NCBI GenBank assembly: GCA_003576685.1
Contig: QOZR01000009.1
Span: forward strand, 1-64,000
Source: Virgifigura deserti
GTDB taxonomy: Bacteria > Pseudomonadota > Alphaproteobacteria > Dongiales > Dongiaceae
DNA: 64,000 bases
Direction: 5' to 3'
Part shown: one piece after another, positions 1-10,212 of the stretch
Position numbering within the stretch: the first letter of the stretch is position 1
Layout of the letters: every line of letters starts with the position of its first letter
The notes under the pieces: generated by a model
The model's database searches: none
What the model saw: only the letters and a program-made list of their open reading frames with translations
What the model was told of the DNA's origin: nothing
Made by a program: the position numbers and the translations under genes

Positions 1-637
1 CGAAACACCCAGTTGCAACCAGGCTCCTGTCCCGGCGACACCGCCGCCGATCAAGCCGGCCCACCGTGTCGCGGAGCGGGCTTATACGCCCCTCACACAG
101 AATGTGTCAAACGCTTTTCACAAACTTTTTCTGAACCATGATCGAGCCACTCGCCCGACGCCGGACCTTTCGGCAAACATGCCGGGCTTCGACGCCGAAT
201 ATCGCTCGATTCCGTTCCGGCGGATCGCCTAGATAATCCCCTGCCGAGACCGGTTCAAGACCCCCTCGAAGAGCGTCCCACCCCGATAACACGACCTTGC
301 TTGAAATAGCGATCCCGCACCCGCATTCAAGGGCCGGGTGCGAAGAATCTGTTTTAATTTCAGGTGCTTCAATCTTGACAGCGGCATATATGGCCGCGCA
401 AGCACCGATAACAAGAGCCTTCCTCGAAGATGCCGGGCTCCGGGGCGTTTCAACGCTCCCTTCCGGTCCCCGCCATGTTCTGCTTTATAGTTGACAGACC
501 GAAGGGCGCTCGGCATCCTGCGCTCGTTATTCTAAGTTAACTCTTTGAAAATCTTCCAGTTCTAACGTCCTTAAACTTGAAGAACGCGGCATTAGCAGTG
601 CGTTGCCGCCGACTATCCTGTGTGAGGGGGGCAGGTA
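1..637. other. Left-edge region without a supportable gene
   Basis: No open frame here has a recognisable family, a good ribosome-binding site and sensible codon use together. The stretch from about 330 to 600 is richer in A+T than its surroundings and probably holds the promoter of the M23 peptidase gene that starts at 638. On the minus strand, positions 1 to about 75 read as a hydrophobic, glycine-rich peptide running off the left edge, which could be the start of a divergent membrane-protein gene, but too little is visible to call it. Confidence 0.5.
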
Positions 638-2026
638 TTGCCGGGGAAGCATTTGAAATTAGCCGCGCCGTTTCGGCATTGGGCCGTCAAGTCCGGAGTC
701 GGGCTTGCCGTCGTCGGGTTGGCCAGCGCCTCTTGGTATACGACCTCCTTCATCGGTTCGCGCGTCGACGCAGCCGATTTCCCCCCACCCTCCGATCTGG
801 AACAGCAACTGCCGCCGGAGCATTTCGTGCTGCTGCACAGCGTGCCCGACAGCTTGCTTGAGGACGTTCATCTCGGCAAGGCCGGCCGTCTCGTCGAGGA
901 GGTCGTCGAGGTTCGGAGCGGCGACACGCTGATAGGGCTCCTGGTCGATGCCGGGATCAATCGCGGCGAGGCCTATGAGGCGGTCACCGCCCTTGAGAAG
1001 GTGTTCGCACCGAGGGAACTCAAGCCGGGCCAGGAGCTTCGGCTCAATCTGAGCACGCCGGGCCAAACATCCGAGGCGCGCGAGCGCCAGTTGGTCGAGA
1101 TGAGCCTGCAGCCGGATGTCGAGCGCGACGTCCATGTGACACGAAATGACGATGGCGGGTTCGTCGCGGCGACCATTGAGCGCCCGCTCACCGTTGAGGT
1201 TGCGCATGCGTCGTCAAGCATCAGTTCCAGCCTGTTCGAAGCGAGCCTGGCGCAGGGCGTTCCCCTTGGCGCGATGGCCGAAATCATCCGGGCTTTCAGC
1301 TACGATGTCGATTTTCAGCGAGAGATCCATCCGGGCGACCGCTTCGAAATTCTGTACGAGGAATATCGCGACGAGCAGGGCAATTTAGCCAAGGTCGGCG
1401 ATGTTCTTTTTGCCGCACTGACGTTGAAGGACCGAGAGCTTAACATCTATCGCTTCACGCCGAGCGATGATCGCGCCGACTACTTCAACCCCAAAGGGGA
1501 GAGCATTCGCAAGGCACTGTTGCGGACCCCGATCGACGGCGCGCGCATATCGTCGGGCTTCGGCCTGCGGAAGCATCCGATTCTCGGTTACAGCAGGATG
1601 CACAAGGGCACCGACTTCGCCGCGCCGACGGGCACGCCGATCTTCGCCGCGGGCGACGGCGTGATCGCCAGGATCGGCCGGAACGGCGGCTATGGAAACT
1701 ATATCCAGATCCGTCACAATTCCGAGTTCTCGACCGCATATGCCCATACCAGCCGCTTCGCCAAGGGGCTCAAGAAAGGCAGTCGCGTGGAGCAGGGCCA
1801 GGTGATCGCCTATGTCGGGACGACGGGCCGTTCGACGGGCCCGCACTTGCATTATGAAGTGCTGCAGAACGGCAAGCAGACCAATCCGCTGAGCATCAAG
1901 CTGCCGACGGGCAAAATACTCGAAGGCAAGGACCTACAGGCGTTCCAGGCGGTAAAGGACGATATCGACCAGTTGCGGAAGACGCTGCATCAGGATCGGG
2001 TCCTTATCGCTCGTCAGCCCTCCTGA
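638..2026 (+). CDS. M23 family metallopeptidase (LytM-type, membrane-anchored)
   Basis: This is a 462-residue cell-wall endopeptidase of the M23/LytM family, expected to cut peptidoglycan cross-links in the periplasm. A single hydrophobic segment near residues 18-36 serves as membrane anchor or uncleaved signal. The middle has an SGDTL motif typical of LysM/OapA-like peptidoglycan-binding segments. The C-terminal third holds the zinc-peptidase signature: HKGTD near residue 327 and HLHYE near residue 405, with the glycine-rich GNGGYGNY-like core between them. Both zinc-ligand motifs are intact, so it should be active. The start is a TTG preceded by a strong GAGGGGGG ribosome-binding site; no in-frame ATG fits as well. 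It converges with clpB. Confidence 0.9.
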   Translation: MPGKHLKLAAPFRHWAVKSGVGLAVVGLASASWYTTSFIGSRVDAADFPPPSDLEQQLPPEHFVLLHSVPDSLLEDVHLGKAGRLVEEVVEVRSGDTLIGLLVDAGINRGEAYEAVTALEKVFAPRELKPGQELRLNLSTPGQTSEARERQLVEMSLQPDVERDVHVTRNDDGGFVAATIERPLTVEVAHASSSISSSLFEASLAQGVPLGAMAEIIRAFSYDVDFQREIHPGDRFEILYEEYRDEQGNLAKVGDVLFAALTLKDRELNIYRFTPSDDRADYFNPKGESIRKALLRTPIDGARISSGFGLRKHPILGYSRMHKGTDFAAPTGTPIFAAGDGVIARIGRNGGYGNYIQIRHNSEFSTAYAHTSRFAKGLKKGSRVEQGQVIAYVGTTGRSTGPHLHYEVLQNGKQTNPLSIKLPTGKILEGKDLQAFQAVKDDIDQLRKTLHQDRVLIARQPS

Positions 2027-2032
2027 CGCCTC

Positions 2033-2061
2033 GCGGCGGAGCCGATCAAGGGCTCCGCCGC
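2033..2061. terminator. Hairpin between M23 peptidase gene and clpB
   Basis: A perfect 11-bp stem, GCGGCGGAGCC and its complement, encloses a 7-base loop (GATCAAG). It begins 7 bases after the peptidase stop codon and lies between convergent genes, so it can serve both. There is no U-run, so classical intrinsic termination is uncertain. Confidence 0.5.
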
Positions 2062-2091
2062 AAAGACACCTGAGCGAATACCGGACCGCCC

Positions 2092-4686
2092 CTACTGCGC
2101 CGCAGCGACCATGTCGCTGTTGATCACGAGGCCGCTATCATCGGCGGTGACCCGCACCGTATCGCCGTCCTTGATGCGCCCTTCGAGGATCATGCCGGCC
2201 AGCGGATTCTGCAGCTCGCGCTGGATCACCCGCTTCAACGGCCGTGCGCCATAGACCGCGTCGTAACCGGCTTCGGCCAGCCAGGCGCGAGCCCGCTCAT
2301 CCAGCTCGAGCGTGATCTTCCGGTCGGCCAGAAGCGCCCGCAGCCGCTGCAGCTGGATGTCGACGATTCCGGTCATCTGCGGCCGAGTCAGCCTATGGAA
2401 CAGCAGGATCTCATCGACTCGGTTGAGGAATTCCGGCCGGAACGCCCCCCGCACCACCGCCATGACCTGCTCGCGCACCGCGGCGGAGTCCTGACCTTCC
2501 GGCTGGCCGGCCAGAATATCGCTGCCGAGGTTCGAAGTGAGCACGATCAGCGTGTTGCGGAAATCGACCGTCCGGCCCTGGCCGTCCGTCAGGCGGCCGT
2601 CGTCGAGAACCTGCAGCAGGACGTTGAACACATCCGGATGCGCCTTCTCGATTTCGTCGAACAAGATCACTTGATAGGGCCGGCGGCGAACCGCTTCGGT
2701 CAGGGAGCCGCCTTCCTCGTAACCGACATAGCCGGGCGGCGCGCCGATCAGCCGGGCCACGGAATGCTTTTCCATATACTCCGACATGTCGATCCGGATC
2801 ATCGCCGATTCGTCGTCGAACAGAAAAGCCGCCAGAGCCTTCGTGAGCTCCGTCTTGCCCACGCCCGTCGGACCCAGGAACATGAAGGAGCCGATCGGCC
2901 GGTTCGGGTCCTGCAATCCGGCGCGCGCGCGACGCACAGCGTTGGCGACGGCGACGATCGCCTCGTCCTGGCCGATGACGCGGGTCCGCAGCGCCTCTTC
3001 CATCTGCAGCAGCTTCTCGCGCTCGCCCTCGAGCATCTTGTCGACGGGAATGCCGGTCCAGCGTGACACGACGGCGGCGATGTCCTCTTCTGTCACCACC
3101 TCGTTCAGCATGTGATGCTCACCAGCCGACTCGCCGTCCTTAAGCTTTCGCGTCAGGTCGGGAATGATCCCGTAGGCGAGTTCGCCGGCCCGCTCCAGAT
3201 TGCCCGTCCGCTGCGCCTGCTCGAGCTCGATGCGCGCATGGTCCAGCTGCTCCTTCAGCTTCTGGGCGCCGACGAGCTTTTCCTTCTCCGCCTGCCAGAC
3301 GGCCGTCAGATCGGCCGACTTCTTCTCCAGTTCGGCGACTTCGCCTTCGAGTTTCTGGAGGCGGTCCTTCGATGCCGGGTCCGCCTCCTTCTTCAGCGCC
3401 TCACGCTCGATCTTCAGCTGGATCAGCCGCCGGTCGAGCTCGTCGATCTCCTCCGGCTTCGAGTCGACCTCCATCCGCAGGCGGCTTGCCGCCTCATCGA
3501 CGAGGTCGATCGCCTTGTCCGGCAGGAACCGATCGGTGATATAGCGATTCGACAAGGTCGCAGCACTGACGATTGCGGAGTCCGTGATCCGCACGCCGTG
3601 ATGCAACTCGTACTTCTCCTTCAGGCCGCGCAGGATCGAGATCGTCTCCTCGACCGAGGGCTCGCTGACGAAGACCGGCTGGAACCGCCGGGCAAGCGCC
3701 GCATCCTTCTCGATATGCTTGCGGTACTCGTCCAGCGTCGTCGCGCCGACGCAATGCAGCTCGCCGCGGGCAAGCGCCGGCTTCAGCATGTTGGACGCAT
3801 CCATCGCGCCTTCGGCCGCACCGGCGCCGACAAGCGTATGAAGCTCGTCGATGAATAGAACGACGTCGCCGGCCGCAGCGGAGATCTCCTGCAGCACCGC
3901 CTTCAGACGCTCTTCGAACTCGCCACGGAATTTGGCGCCGGCCACCAGCGCCCCGAGATCAAGCGCCATCAGCCGCTTGTCGCGCAGGCTTTCCGGCACG
4001 TCGCCATTCACCATCCGCAGGGCCAACCCCTCAACGATGGCGGTCTTGCCGACACCGGGCTCGCCGATCAGCACCGGGTTGTTCTTGGTGCGTCGCGACA
4101 GCACCTGGATCGTCCGGCGGATCTCCTCATCCCGGCCGATCACCGGATCGAGCTTGCCTTCCCGCGCCGCCGCCGTCATGTCCCGCGCATATTTCTTCAG
4201 CGCGTCATAGCTGTCTTCCGCCGTCGCGCTGTTCGCCGATCGTCCCTTGCGAACGTCGTTGATCGCCTGGTTGAGCGACTGAGCGGTAACGCCGGCCTGC
4301 CCAAGGGCACGCGCCGCCGGAGTGCCGGTGGCGAGCGCCAAGGCGAGCAGCAGCCGCTCCGCGGTGACGAAGCTGTCGCCGGCCTTTTCCGCGAGTTGCT
4401 CCGCGGAGTCGAACATGCGCGCCGTCTCCGGCGCGAGATAGACTTGCCCCGCCCCGCCGCCTTCGACTTTCGGGAGCTTTGCCAACTCGGTCTCGATGCC
4501 TTGGAGGGCCTCGGCGGGGTCGCCGCCGGCGGCCCGAATCAGATTGGCCGCCAACCCCTCTCGGTCGTCGAGCAGAACCTTCAGCAGATGTTCCGGGGTC
4601 AGGCGCTGATGTCCGCTGCGCAGAGCCAGACCTTGCGCCGCTTGGATGAACCCGCGCGAACGTTCGGTGTATTTTTCAAAGTCCAT
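2092..4686 (-). CDS. clpB: ATP-dependent chaperone ClpB
   Basis: ClpB is the cytoplasmic hexameric AAA+ disaggregase that works with DnaK to extract proteins from aggregates. The 864-residue length is normal. Visible in order: double Clp_N repeat (about 1-145), first ATPase domain with Walker A GEPGVGKT near residue 205, the long charged coiled-coil middle domain (about 400-525), and second ATPase domain with Walker A GPTGVGKT near residue 605 and the AAA+ arginine-finger region. The C terminus ends in a ClpB-type D2 small domain. It starts at the ATG of [10 protein letters not shown] heat-shock-type promoter lies about 80-105 bases upstream. Confidence 0.98.
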   Translation of the reverse strand: MDFEKYTERSRGFIQAAQGLALRSGHQRLTPEHLLKVLLDDREGLAANLIRAAGGDPAEALQGIETELAKLPKVEGGGAGQVYLAPETARMFDSAEQLAEKAGDSFVTAERLLLALALATGTPAARALGQAGVTAQSLNQAINDVRKGRSANSATAEDSYDALKKYARDMTAAAREGKLDPVIGRDEEIRRTIQVLSRRTKNNPVLIGEPGVGKTAIVEGLALRMVNGDVPESLRDKRLMALDLGALVAGAKFRGEFEERLKAVLQEISAAAGDVVLFIDELHTLVGAGAAEGAMDASNMLKPALARGELHCVGATTLDEYRKHIEKDAALARRFQPVFVSEPSVEETISILRGLKEKYELHHGVRITDSAIVSAATLSNRYITDRFLPDKAIDLVDEAASRLRMEVDSKPEEIDELDRRLIQLKIEREALKKEADPASKDRLQKLEGEVAELEKKSADLTAVWQAEKEKLVGAQKLKEQLDHARIELEQAQRTGNLERAGELAYGIIPDLTRKLKDGESAGEHHMLNEVVTEEDIAAVVSRWTGIPVDKMLEGEREKLLQMEEALRTRVIGQDEAIVAVANAVRRARAGLQDPNRPIGSFMFLGPTGVGKTELTKALAAFLFDDESAMIRIDMSEYMEKHSVARLIGAPPGYVGYEEGGSLTEAVRRRPYQVILFDEIEKAHPDVFNVLLQVLDDGRLTDGQGRTVDFRNTLIVLTSNLGSDILAGQPEGQDSAAVREQVMAVVRGAFRPEFLNRVDEILLFHRLTRPQMTGIVDIQLQRLRALLADRKITLELDERARAWLAEAGYDAVYGARPLKRVIQRELQNPLAGMILEGRIKDGDTVRVTADDSGLVINSDMVAAAQ

Positions 4687-4764
4687 TTTCGCCCTCTAGC
4701 GTCTGCGCCCGACCATTACGGCACGCAGTCGTTGATGCATTGAACCCAATCAACCCTAGCTCCG

Positions 4765-4792
4765 ATATGGGTTTTTAGGAACAACACGCAAG
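4765..4792 (-). promoter_or_regulatory. Candidate RpoH (sigma-32) promoter of clpB
   Basis: Read on the minus strand the element is CTTGCGT, 14 bases, CCCATAT. The sigma-32 consensus is CTTGAAA, 11-16 bases, CCCATnT, so only two bases of the -35 differ. Transcription would start near 4757 and give a leader of about 70 bases before the clpB ATG at 4686. ClpB is a classical heat-shock gene, so site and target agree. Confidence 0.7.
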
Positions 4793-4935
4793 AGGGCACA
4801 AGAGGGCGTCCATGGGCACGCTCAGCACCCGTCTGGCGGCATCCGTCCGGGCAAGAGCGCCATGAGGCTCCGTCGATTAAATTTTGAACTGCGGACCGGG
4901 CGAAGGGGTATCCGCCCCGCTATGCGCCTGTCCGC

Positions 4936-5439
4936 TTAGGCGATGCCTTCCGTCGGCTCGTCGGCCCCATCGATGTCGGCGCCGGCCGAGTTCTCTCCCA
5001 TGCTCTGCCCGATGCCTTGCTCGGGGCCTTGCGATGATGCGCCTCGCGCCGAACGACGCCGGCTCGGCGGCCCGGCCTCATCTTCCCCATCGTCTCGAGC
5101 TTCGTCATCCCGGGCCTCTTCGTTGTTCCGGTCGAAGCCGTTCGTTTCGGATCGACCGTTGCCGCGGCTTCGGCCGTTCGGCCCGTGCTGCTCGCCGGAA
5201 TTGGCATTCAGGATGCGATAGTAATGCTCCGCGTGCTGCAGATAGTTTTCCGCTGCAATCCGGTCACCAGCAGATGTCGCATCGCGCGCCATAGCGAGAT
5301 ACTTCTCGAGAACTTGGTAAGCGCTTCCCCGAACCCGGATATCCGGTCCGTTACTGTCGAACGTCTGCTTCCCCCCGCCCGCATGCGGTTTCCGTGGGCC
5401 GCGCCCGCGCGACCGCCTGGGATTGGAACCTTGTCTCAT
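4936..5439 (-). CDS. DUF4167 domain-containing protein
   Basis: A 167-residue protein of unknown function. The N-terminal 35 residues are rich in Arg, Gly and Lys (RRSRGRGPRK), then comes the conserved DUF4167 block with IRVRGSAYQVLEKY, a helix with AENYLQHAEHYYRI, and after about residue 85 a low-complexity, highly charged tail of Arg, Asp, Glu and Asn. The family is found in alphaproteobacteria, commonly between prmC and clpB as here. The basic N terminus and disordered tail would suit RNA or ribosome binding, but that is an inference. The 232-base gap from prmC allows its own promoter. Confidence 0.85.
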   Translation of the reverse strand: MRQGSNPRRSRGRGPRKPHAGGGKQTFDSNGPDIRVRGSAYQVLEKYLAMARDATSAGDRIAAENYLQHAEHYYRILNANSGEQHGPNGRSRGNGRSETNGFDRNNEEARDDEARDDGEDEAGPPSRRRSARGASSQGPEQGIGQSMGENSAGADIDGADEPTEGIA

Positions 5440-5671
5440 TGCAATTTCACTTCATGTTGATGATAAATTCCCGCTCCGACGCCTGACGGGTCATTCTCGC
5501 CACGGCCGCAGCACGCGTCGTTCGGAGCAACTTTTGGGAATAGAACAGGGGGCCTAGCTTCACAAAGCCTTATCGGTGCCCCTCCGTCGCAGATACCCTA
5601 AACAGTAAATGCTGGCATTCCAACTGTTTTCTTCTTCGACTTTCGAAGCGCCGGCCATCATAGACTGGCTG

Positions 5672-6523
5672 TCATTCTCGCTCGAAAACAAGGCACCTTT
5701 CGACCCCGCTGAGGTCGTGAGCCCGTCTCAGCGGCCGTAGCCCGACCGCGGCAAGAATACCCTGTACCTTGTCGGCCTGCCCCAGGCCGACCTCCACAAC
5801 CGCATGGCCCCCCTTCTTCAGAAGGCGATGCAAGTCCGGCGCTATGGCGCGATAACAATCGAGTCCGTCGGGACCACCAGCCAGAGCCAATCGCGGCTCG
5901 TAAAGCGCCACCTCGGGTGCGAGGCCGTGGATCTCCGTAACTGGAATATAGGGTGGATTGGTAAGGATCAAATGAAAATCTTCATCCAGACCCTTTCCCC
6001 AGTCGCCGGAGGCGAACACCGCCCGGTCGGCAAAGCCGAGCGCGGCCGCATTGGCTCGCGCGACCTCGACCGCGTCCGGATTGCGGTCGACGCCAATGCC
6101 GGTCGCATGCGGCCGTTCGCTCAGCACAGCCAAGAGAAGGCAGCCCGTCCCGCTCCCTAGGTCGAGGACCCGTACCGGCAGCACCGGATCCGCAATGCAG
6201 TCGAGCGCCGCCTGCACCAACGTCTCGCTGTCCGGCCGGGGATCCAGCGTCTCCGCCGTGACCCGGAAAGGAAGACTCCAGAACTCCCGCCAGCCGAGAA
6301 TATGCGAGAGCGGTTCGCGACGGACTCTCCGTCCGGCGGACTCGGCAAGCCGATCGCTTTCGGCGACCGTCAGGCTCCGCTCGGGGCCGGCGATGATGGC
6401 CTCCGGCCCGATCCCGAGCACATGACCGACGAGGAGTCGGGCCTCGCGACGCGGTGACTCGATGCCGGCCTGTCGCAGTCGTCTGGCAATCTCGGCGAGC
6501 GCGGCTGAGACAGTCTGCGTCAC
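5672..6523 (-). CDS. prmC: Peptide chain release factor N5-glutamine methyltransferase PrmC
   Basis: PrmC methylates the glutamine of the GGQ motif in release factors, raising termination efficiency. The 283-residue protein has an N-terminal helical domain (about 1-85) and a Rossmann methyltransferase domain with the SAM loop [14 protein letters not shown] near residue 118 and the catalytic NPPY motif near residue 190, which holds the substrate glutamine. Its start overlaps the stop of prfA by 4 bases (ATGA), so enzyme and substrate are translationally coupled. Confidence 0.96.
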   Translation of the reverse strand: MTQTVSAALAEIARRLRQAGIESPRREARLLVGHVLGIGPEAIIAGPERSLTVAESDRLAESAGRRVRREPLSHILGWREFWSLPFRVTAETLDPRPDSETLVQAALDCIADPVLPVRVLDLGSGTGCLLLAVLSERPHATGIGVDRNPDAVEVARANAAALGFADRAVFASGDWGKGLDEDFHLILTNPPYIPVTEIHGLAPEVALYEPRLALAGGPDGLDCYRAIAPDLHRLLKKGGHAVVEVGLGQADKVQGILAAVGLRPLRRAHDLSGVERCLVFERE

Positions 6524-7596
6524 TCGATCTCCGTCAGGCGGGCCGCCTGATCCTCGGCGATCAGGGCCTCGACGATCTCGTCAAGCGCCTCGCCCGCCAT
6601 GACGCGATCGATCTTGTAGAGCGTCAGGTTGATTCGATGGTCGGTGACGCGCCCCTGCGGGAAGTTGTAGGTGCGAATCCGCTCGGAGCGATCGCCGCTG
6701 CCGACCTGCGTGCGGCGCGAGGCGGCGCGCTCCGCCTCGCGCGCCGTCCGCTCGAGGTCGTAGAGCCGCGCCCGGAGAACCTTGAGCGCCTTGGCCTTGT
6801 TCTTGTGCTGCGATTTCTCGTCCTGCTGCTGCACCACCAGCCCCGTCGGCAGATGCGTGATGCGCACGGCGCTGTCCGTGGTGTTGACGGACTGCCCGCC
6901 CGGACCGCTGGATCGAAAGACGTCGATGCGAAGATCCTTTTCATCGATGTCGACGTCGACCTCCTCTGCCTCCGGCAGGACCGCCACGGTCGCAGCCGAG
7001 GTGTGGATCCGGCCGCCAGCCTCCGTCTGCGGAACGCGCTGCACCCGATGCACGCCGGATTCGAACTTCAGTCGTGCGAAGACGTTGCGCCCCGAGATCG
7101 TGGCCGTGGCTTCCTTGTAGCCGCCGATGCCGGTCTCGTTGACGCTCAAGATCTCCACGCGCCAGCCATGCAGTTCGGCATAGCGCAGATACATGCGAAA
7201 CAACTCGGCCGCGAAGAGCGCTGCTTCCTCGCCGCCGGTGCCGGCGCGAACTTCGAGAATCGCGTTGCGCGCGTCCGCCTCATCCTTCGGCAGGAGGAGA
7301 ATCTTCATGCGCTGCTCGAGCTCCGGTACGCGCTCCTTCAGCGCAAGGAACTCCTCTTCGGCCAGCGCTTTCATGTCCGCGTCAGCGCCGGGATCCGCCA
7401 TCATCGCGGCGAGGTCGCTCATTTCCACCTTGGCCTTCTCCAGAGCCATGACGCCGTCGACGACGGGCGTCAGTTCTGCATATTCCTTCGACAGGCGCGC
7501 ATAATCCTGGGAGTCCAGCGATCCGGGACTCGACATTACGGCGCTCAACTCCTCGTGGCGCTGCACCACACGCCTCAGCTTGTCTTGCAGACTCAC
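6520..7596 (-). CDS. prfA: Peptide chain release factor 1
   Basis: RF1 recognises UAA and UAG stop codons and triggers peptide release on the ribosome. The 358-residue length matches RF1. The C-terminal catalytic domain carries [15 protein letters not shown] near residue 230, with the GGQ loop intact and ready for methylation by the overlapping prmC product. The stop-codon recognition domain (about 110-210) is complete. Start and stop overlap by 4 bases with hemA and prmC, which places hisS-hemA-prfA-prmC in one transcript. Confidence 0.97.
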   Translation of the reverse strand: MSLQDKLRRVVQRHEELSAVMSSPGSLDSQDYARLSKEYAELTPVVDGVMALEKAKVEMSDLAAMMADPGADADMKALAEEEFLALKERVPELEQRMKILLLPKDEADARNAILEVRAGTGGEEAALFAAELFRMYLRYAELHGWRVEILSVNETGIGGYKEATATISGRNVFARLKFESGVHRVQRVPQTEAGGRIHTSAATVAVLPEAEEVDVDIDEKDLRIDVFRSSGPGGQSVNTTDSAVRITHLPTGLVVQQQDEKSQHKNKAKALKVLRARLYDLERTAREAERAASRRTQVGSGDRSERIRTYNFPQGRVTDHRINLTLYKIDRVMAGEALDEIVEALIAEDQAARLTEIE

Positions 7597-8930
7597 TCGC
7601 CCTCCTTCTGACGCTTCCGATCCGCGTTGGTCAGATCGTCCGGCATCTCGTCACATTCGGCCTCGGTCAAGCCAAAGATGGCGCAGAGAAGCTGCGCCGC
7701 CGCCTCCGGCTCCACCGGTCCGCCCGCCCGCCGCGCAGCCGCCATGGCGCGCAGCATTTCCGATGGGTCATGCAGTAGCTTGTTGACCAGCAGCCGCGTG
7801 GCCTCTTCCGCGTCGCCGGGCCGCGTCGCCTCCAACACCTCCGTGCGCAGCGCCTCGAAGTGGCGGCGCAGGGCGATCAAGGGCGGCACGCCGGCCCGTT
7901 CGTCCCGCTTCCGCAGGAAGTCCATAACCTCCTGATCGACGATGCCCCAGGCCTCTTCCGCCGCCGCAGCGCGCGTCGAGCGACCCTGCATCGCGAGCCG
8001 CTCGAGATCGTCGAGATCGTAGAGGAAAGCCTCCTCGATCTCTCCGACCGTCATCTCGATGTCTCCCGGCACGGCGACGTCCAGCAGGAGAATCGGCCGC
8101 CGCCGCCGCATCTTCAACGCCGCCCGGATCATGGGAGCCGTCACGACGGACTTGCCGGTACCCAAGGAGCCGATGATGATATCCGCCGCCTCGAGGCCCG
8201 GCGGCACGCCGTTCAGACCAAGGAAATGACACGCCAGGCGCTGCGCGGTCAATTCCGCCCGCTTTTGCGAGGGGTGCGCAACGGTCAGGCGAGCCAACCC
8301 GGCCTTGGCAAGCTGGTCGGCCATCAACTCGCCCATCTCGCCGGTTCCGATCAGCAATCCGCTGCATCGCCCCAGGTCGCCATGGACCTTCCGGGCGAGC
8401 TGGACCGCCGCCGCGGCAATCGAGACCGGCTGTTGGGCCAGGGCCGTTTCGGTCCGAACCCGCTTGGCCGCCCGGTAAGCGCCCTGCAGCGCCGCCTCCA
8501 GATCTCCGCCGACCAGCCCGGCCTCACGGGCGATCCGGTGGCTGGCCTTGAGCTGCCCGAGAACCTGCGGCTCGCCGATCACCAGGCTGTCCAGCGAGGC
8601 GGCAACCGCGAAGATATGGCGCAGCGCCGCCTCATCCGTCAGCCGGTAGGCTTGGCTCGCCAGCTCTGCCGGCGCGACCGCCGAGCGGCCCGCGAGAATG
8701 GCGATGATACGCTCGGCCGCCACGGTCGGCTCGGCATGCACCGCCTGCACCTCGGTACGATCACAGGTCGAAAGCACCAACGCCTGTTCGAATCCGGCCG
8801 CCTTCAGACCGGCAAGCGCTTCGGGTTGCGCCGCCTCCTCGACGAACAGATGATCCCGCAGGGCGGCCGTTCCGCTACGGTGGCTGATGCCCACGACGAT
8901 AAGATCCGCGCGCGTCCTCGACGGCGCCAT
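7593..8930 (-). CDS. hemA: Glutamyl-tRNA reductase (HemA family)
   Basis: Glutamyl-tRNA reductase turns glutamyl-tRNA into glutamate-1-semialdehyde, the first step of the C5 route to haem and cobalamin. The 445-residue protein shows the family architecture: N-terminal VGISHRS, the active-site cysteine in LSTCDRTE (usually LSTCNRTE), the [15 protein letters not shown] block, a Rossmann fold with [11 protein letters not shown], and a C-terminal dimerisation helix with NKLLHDP. Departures from consensus are RD for RE near residue 25, D for N after the cysteine, and DVAVPGDI for the usual DLAVPRDI. Most alphaproteobacteria make ALA with ALA synthase instead, so this gene is unusual. It sits 4 bases after hisS. 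Confidence 0.88.
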   Translation of the reverse strand: MAPSRTRADLIVVGISHRSGTAALRDHLFVEEAAQPEALAGLKAAGFEQALVLSTCDRTEVQAVHAEPTVAAERIIAILAGRSAVAPAELASQAYRLTDEAALRHIFAVAASLDSLVIGEPQVLGQLKASHRIAREAGLVGGDLEAALQGAYRAAKRVRTETALAQQPVSIAAAAVQLARKVHGDLGRCSGLLIGTGEMGELMADQLAKAGLARLTVAHPSQKRAELTAQRLACHFLGLNGVPPGLEAADIIIGSLGTGKSVVTAPMIRAALKMRRRRPILLLDVAVPGDIEMTVGEIEEAFLYDLDDLERLAMQGRSTRAAAAEEAWGIVDQEVMDFLRKRDERAGVPPLIALRRHFEALRTEVLEATRPGDAEEATRLLVNKLLHDPSEMLRAMAAARRAGGPVEPEAAAQLLCAIFGLTEAECDEMPDDLTNADRKRQKEGE

Positions 8931-8934
8931 GACG

Positions 8935-10179
8935 CTAGCGGTAGCGGGCGAGGTGATCCCTCAGCGCGTTGAGCGGCACCTCCTCCTGCTCGCCCGAATC
9001 GAGGTCGCGCACGGCGGCGACGCCGCGAGCCTGCTCGTCCTCACCCAGAATGACGGCGGCCGACGCGTTCATCCGGTTGGCGCGCTTCATTCGCTTGCCG
9101 AGATTTCCTCCATAGCCGAGATCGACGGTAATGCCCGCCCGCCGCAACGACTCCGTGAGCCGCAGGGCCGCGGCCTCTTCAGCGGCGCCGACCGGGATCA
9201 CCGCGATCGGCCGGATCGCCGGCGTCTCCGCGGCGAGAAGCATCGCGAGACGTTCGATGCCGGCGGCCCAGCCGATGCCCGGCGTGGCGGGGCCGCCCAT
9301 CATCGCGACCAACCCGTCATAGCGGCCGCCGGCCATCACCGTCCCCTGCGCGCCAAGCGCCTCGGTCGTGAACTCGAAGGCGGTGTGGCAGTAATAGTCG
9401 AGGCCGCGTACCAGACGCGGGTTCAGCTTGTAAGGAATGCCGAGACTCTCCAGCCCGGCAGTCACGGCCGCGAAGAAGTCGCGGCTTGCGTCGTTCAGAA
9501 AGTCGGTGAACAGCGGCGCCTCGGCAACCAGCCGCCGATCGCCCTCGTCCTTCGAATCGAGAATGCGGAGCGGATTGCGTTCCAGCCGGCCGAGGCTGTC
9601 CTCGGAGAGACGGTCCCGATGCGCCTTGAAATAGTCGACCAGAACGGCGCGGTAGGCTTGGCGGCTCTCGGTGTCGCCGAGCGTGTTGAGCTCCAGCACG
9701 ACGCGGTCGTAGACACCCAGTTCCCGAAGGATCTGGGCACCGAGCGCGATCACCTCGATATCGCCGAGCGGCTGCGCAACGCCCAGAAGCTCCACGTCGA
9801 TCTGGTGGAACTGCCGGAGCCGCCCCTTCTGCGGGCGCTCGTACCGGAACATCGGGCCGTGACAAAAGAACTTCAACGGAAGCTGCTGGGACAACCCGCC
9901 CGATATCAGGGCCCGCGCGACTCCTGCGGTCGCCTCCGGCCGAAGCGTCAACTGTTCGCCGCCCCGGTCGGTAAAGCTGTACATCTCCTTGGTGACGATA
10001 TCGGACGTGTCGCCCAAAGTCCGCTTGAACACCTCCGAGAACTCGAAGATCGGTGTCGCTATTTCCTGATAGCCGTAGCATTCGGCCACGCGGCGCGCGA
10101 TATCGATGACCGCGCGATGCCGGCGCGCAGTCTCGGGCAGAAGGTCATGCGTGCCGCGGACGGGCTGCAGGGAAGACAA
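8935..10179 (-). CDS. hisS: Histidyl-tRNA synthetase
   Basis: HisS charges tRNA-His with histidine; it is a class II synthetase working as a cytoplasmic dimer. The 414-residue length fits the bacterial form. Motif 1 begins after [11 protein letters not shown]; motif 2 contains [16 protein letters not shown] near residue 115, and the histidine-specific signature [15 protein letters not shown] is near residue 255. Motif 3 includes [11 protein letters not shown] near residue 300, and the C-terminal anticodon-binding domain begins around 325. It follows ispG by 33 bases on the same strand. Confidence 0.97.
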   Translation of the reverse strand: MSSLQPVRGTHDLLPETARRHRAVIDIARRVAECYGYQEIATPIFEFSEVFKRTLGDTSDIVTKEMYSFTDRGGEQLTLRPEATAGVARALISGGLSQQLPLKFFCHGPMFRYERPQKGRLRQFHQIDVELLGVAQPLGDIEVIALGAQILRELGVYDRVVLELNTLGDTESRQAYRAVLVDYFKAHRDRLSEDSLGRLERNPLRILDSKDEGDRRLVAEAPLFTDFLNDASRDFFAAVTAGLESLGIPYKLNPRLVRGLDYYCHTAFEFTTEALGAQGTVMAGGRYDGLVAMMGGPATPGIGWAAGIERLAMLLAAETPAIRPIAVIPVGAAEEAAALRLTESLRRAGITVDLGYGGNLGKRMKRANRMNASAAVILGEDEQARGVAAVRDLDSGEQEEVPLNALRDHLARYR

Positions 10180-10212
10180 GGGGGACTCCGAAATCGTTAT
10201 TGGCCAAACTCG

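Noticed and set aside
1..75. Hydrophobic minus-strand reading frame at the left edge
   Set aside because: Only about 25 codons are visible, with an in-frame stop upstream and no convincing start or ribosome-binding site.
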